From Segetibacter sp. (GTDB taxonomy: Bacteria; Bacteroidota; Bacteroidia; Chitinophagales; Chitinophagaceae): DNA of 64,000 bases. Positions 61,592 through 64,000 of this stretch are shown piece by piece. The stretch covers positions 1-64,000 of the forward strand of contig JAQBNO010000203.1 of NCBI GenBank assembly GCA_028288485.1, in the 5' to 3' direction. The notes beneath the pieces are model-generated. The model searched no databases. It was not told the origin of the DNA and saw only the letters and a list, made by a program, of their open reading frames with translations. A program made the position numbers and the translations under genes. How positions within the stretch are numbered: the first letter of the stretch is position 1; every line of letters starts with the position of its first letter.

Positions 61592-64000
61592 TTAAAATTG
61601 CGGCGTACCAGCGCCCCTGTTAAAATTCCTGTTTCCACCGCGGGTGGGCACCGGAACTGCCCCAAAATTTCTCAGGTTGTATGTAAAGGTTAGCATGAAG
61701 TATTGTTGCAGCACCTGGTTTTGTACGTCTTCAATATAAGTTTCGGTCACACTGCGGTTAATACTCCGGTTTTGTTTCAATAAGTCGAATACGCTTGCCT
61801 TCAGTTCGCCTTTCTGGTTCTTTAAGAATTTTTTACCAACGCTCATATTCCACAGAAAATAACTCTGGTTGAAACCGGCAGACAGACCACTGTATAACTG
61901 GTTATTAAGATCGTTTTGGAAAAACCAGCCAGACTTGGATAAGAGGTTCATTTGAAGGCCGGCATTATGAGAAAAATAATTGTTATTTAGAGTTGGTTGA
62001 AGTTCGTTTTTCACGTTCGAAAGGTTTGCCGAATATGATACAGTGAAATCTACATACTGGCTAACATTGCTGGCAATAACAGCCCCGGCCGTATAAGTTA
62101 TGTTTTTAGAGATGTTGTTGCGGTTATTAATAATGCCGGGCAACTTACTATAGGTGGCACCGCCGTTTAAGTTAACATTAGACTTAATGAATTTAAGGGG
62201 GAAAGCGAGGTTTACAAACGAACGAAGGCTGATATATCCATCAAGGTTAACAGGTTTGGTAAGTTGTTGGCCGCTTTTTAAAACAATATTGCTGTTTAAT
62301 GCGGAGTCGCGTAAAGGAACAAAAGTGGCATTGGTTATATAATTATTTGCGGTTTGGGCAAACAGGTTACCAAAAAATAAAATACTTTTTGCCGTGTTTG
62401 TGTAAGTATAACGAGTGCTTACAACGTGCGACATCTGTTGTTCCAGTTGCGGGTTACCAGCGGTTACAAATGGAAGATTTGTAACATCGTACACATCCTG
62501 CAACTGGGTTACTGAAGGCTGGTTCGTATTAGCCCTATACATTATGCGGATGTTGCTTTTGGCAGAAAGCTTGAAACGGGCCATTGCATTAGGAAGTATG
62601 TTTTTAAACGTTTTATCAACAGTTAAGTCTCTTGGAAACTGCTGGTCGCTGTGGAGCGTGGATTGCTGGTAGTTAGCCCCAAATGAAAGTTGGTTGTCAC
62701 GCGTTCCATAACGGTAACCGATACCCGCATTCTGCGCTTTAAAAGTATTGTCGAATTTGCTTGACAAAGCAGGGTCAAAAACAGAATATTTGTTGTCGGC
62801 TTCCTGGAATTGATACGCTTCCTGGTCGGCTTTGCTTTTCGAATAAGTGGGGTTGTAGTTCAACTGAAGCTGCGAGTTTTTTCCTAATGGTTCAGTATAA
62901 ATCAGGTTTGCGGAAAGTTGGTAGCCATTCGTTAACTGGTCGGTAAATCGTTTGGAAGTAGAATCGTTAAAAGTACCACCGGTTAAAAATGTCGTATCAA
63001 ATAAGTTAGTATATACCTCACCCGTCCTGTTATTGCCCGATGTATTTAAATTTAACGAAAACGTTCTTCCTCTTTTTTTGAAGGAGTGGCGGTAAAGAAG
63101 GTTATTGTTTAAGTTGTTTCCAGACCTTGCACTGGTATTGGTGTTGTTTGTACGGCTTATAGGAGCGGTTGAAGTGGGGTCGAAGAATGAAGTGGTAACG
63201 TTTCGAAACGAATTGTTGTTTTGCAGGCTTATAGAGGGGGAAATGATCAGCGAGTTCGCTGAATCGATTTTATATTCAAACCTCATATTTACCCGGTGAT
63301 TATTGTTGCGGCTACTATTCAACGAAGTCTGGTTATAGCTGGGTATTCCTTCTAAAAAGTATTGTCGGTTTACTATTTCGTTGGTGTTGTTGTTGGTACT
63401 GTTGAAGAAGTAACTTCCGGAAACAATCAACTTGGAACCCCAGTTATCGGCATAGTTTATTCCTGCTGAATTTGTTTTGTTGATACCATTTTGTTGACCT
63501 ACGAGGAAGTTTCCGGCGTTACCGCCGCCCTGGAAGCCGCCGCCACCGCCTCCACCTCTTGGGGCTCCGCCACCACCACGTCCTCCACCGCCTCCTCCAC
63601 GTTGAGCTCCGGAACTGGTAACACCCAGGAGATCCTGAGAAGCAAAGTTTTGCTGGTTAATGTTATTAAAATTACCAACAAGCGAAATTTTCCGGTTTTC
63701 ATGAAGCATCGTTGTGTTTCCACCTGCCTGGTATCGGCCGTCAGTTCCATAGCCTGCAAAGACTCTTCCGAACTGCCCATTACGCATATTGGCTTTGGTA
63801 ACGATATTTATACCTCTTTGGCTGCTTCCATCATCTATTCCGGTAAACTGTGCCTGGTCGCTTAACCGGTCAAAAACCTGGATCTTGTCAACTATTTCCG
63901 CTGGCAGGTTACGAAGTGCAGCGGTGGCATCATCACCAAAGAGCTCGCGCCCGTCTATGGTTACTTTTTGTACATTTTCCCCATTCGATTTTACCTGCCC
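61592..64000 (-). CDS. Outer-membrane beta-barrel protein with plug domain (5' end outside window)
   Basis: The minus frame is open from base 64000 to the stop at 61592, so the visible part is about 802 residues and the start lies beyond the right edge; the internal ATG at 63787 is not the true start. The beginning shows a TonB-plug-like segment (VTIDGRELFGDD, ALRNLPAEIVDKIQVFDRLS). A Gly-rich loop of about 45 residues follows near visible residue 140 (GGGGGGRGGGGAPRGGGG). The rest is a long series of amphipathic barrel strands ending FTYNLRNFG before a Gly/Arg/Asn tail. It is a receptor or transport barrel of unknown ligand. No SusD partner is in the window. Confidence 0.88.
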   Translation of the reverse strand, partial: GQVKSNGENVQKVTIDGRELFGDDATAALRNLPAEIVDKIQVFDRLSDQAQFTGIDDGSSQRGINIVTKANMRNGQFGRVFAGYGTDGRYQAGGNTTMLHENRKISLVGNFNNINQQNFASQDLLGVTSSGAQRGGGGGGRGGGGAPRGGGGGGGFQGGGNAGNFLVGQQNGINKTNSAGINYADNWGSKLIVSGSYFFNSTNNNTNEIVNRQYFLEGIPSYNQTSLNSSRNNNHRVNMRFEYKIDSANSLIISPSISLQNNNSFRNVTTSFFDPTSTAPISRTNNTNTSARSGNNLNNNLLYRHSFKKRGRTFSLNLNTSGNNRTGEVYTNLFDTTFLTGGTFNDSTSKRFTDQLTNGYQLSANLIYTEPLGKNSQLQLNYNPTYSKSKADQEAYQFQEADNKYSVFDPALSSKFDNTFKAQNAGIGYRYGTRDNQLSFGANYQQSTLHSDQQFPRDLTVDKTFKNILPNAMARFKLSAKSNIRIMYRANTNQPSVTQLQDVYDVTNLPFVTAGNPQLEQQMSHVVSTRYTYTNTAKSILFFGNLFAQTANNYITNATFVPLRDSALNSNIVLKSGQQLTKPVNLDGYISLRSFVNLAFPLKFIKSNVNLNGGATYSKLPGIINNRNNISKNITYTAGAVIASNVSQYVDFTVSYSANLSNVKNELQPTLNNNYFSHNAGLQMNLLSKSGWFFQNDLNNQLYSGLSAGFNQSYFLWNMSVGKKFLKNQKGELKASVFDLLKQNRSINRSVTETYIEDVQNQVLQQYFMLTFTYNLRNFGAVPVPTRGGNRNFNRGAGTPQF

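Overview
The window reads as a chromosomal segment of a Bacteroidota bacterium, most like Chitinophagaceae (inference). Supporting signs are moderate-to-low GC, large outer-membrane beta-barrel proteins with carboxypeptidase-regulatory N-termini, -7 promoter elements of the TAnnTTTG type, a histidine kinase with an HQLGTP box, DUF4861, DUF5996 and DUF3347 proteins, and copper proteins of the kind common in this phylum. No plasmid, phage or CRISPR signature was seen.

Layout: (1) 1-3.7 kb holds a cut-off esterase, a secreted GH43 and a secreted GH130 glycosidase, i.e. polysaccharide side-chain removal. (2) 3.9-15.4 kb holds an MFS transporter followed by a same-strand run of a polyphosphate-glucokinase-like ROK kinase, tkt, rpiB, tal, gnd, zwf, pgl and a second ROK glucokinase. 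This is sugar uptake, phosphorylation and nearly the whole pentose phosphate pathway; only ribulose-phosphate epimerase is missing. (3) 15.5-22.4 kb holds a lipoprotein, YdeI-like and SDR proteins, an alpha/beta hydrolase, an outer-membrane receptor-like barrel and a small secreted protein. (4) 22.7-26.7 kb holds a lipoprotein, a radical SAM protein and a DUF5996 protein that may work together. (5) 27-32 kb holds three tRNA genes, a histidine kinase, a fatty acid desaturase and a gene-poor stretch with very small ORFs. (6) 32-44 kb holds msrA, a PAS histidine kinase and a copper-handling island: CopA ATPase, a broken Crp/Fnr regulator, an HMA chaperone, a His-rich protein, a DUF3347 protein and a multicopper oxidase fused to metal-binding and CopB-like domains. 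(7) 44.8-61 kb is mixed: a secreted AGE-family epimerase-like protein, a DUF6600 lipoprotein, an MBL hydrolase, DUF4861, a response regulator, a hydrolase, a two-subunit molybdenum hydroxylase, MtfA, a 2H phosphoesterase, an ACS-type MFS transporter and a manganese catalase. (8) 61.6-64 kb is a second outer-membrane barrel protein that runs off the right edge.

The most unusual feature is a family of about 60-bp intergenic repeats, roughly 17 copies in 64 kb. Each has a conserved core (relatives of TACAAGWGWGYGACRCAACG) and, about 46-49 bp from the GCGACG part of the core, a CTGGTACCAAAAAA-like tail. Most copies are single. Two pairs face each other and form MITE-like elements of 332 and 246 bp with long terminal inverted repeats. 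All positions were read by eye, without alignment or database search.
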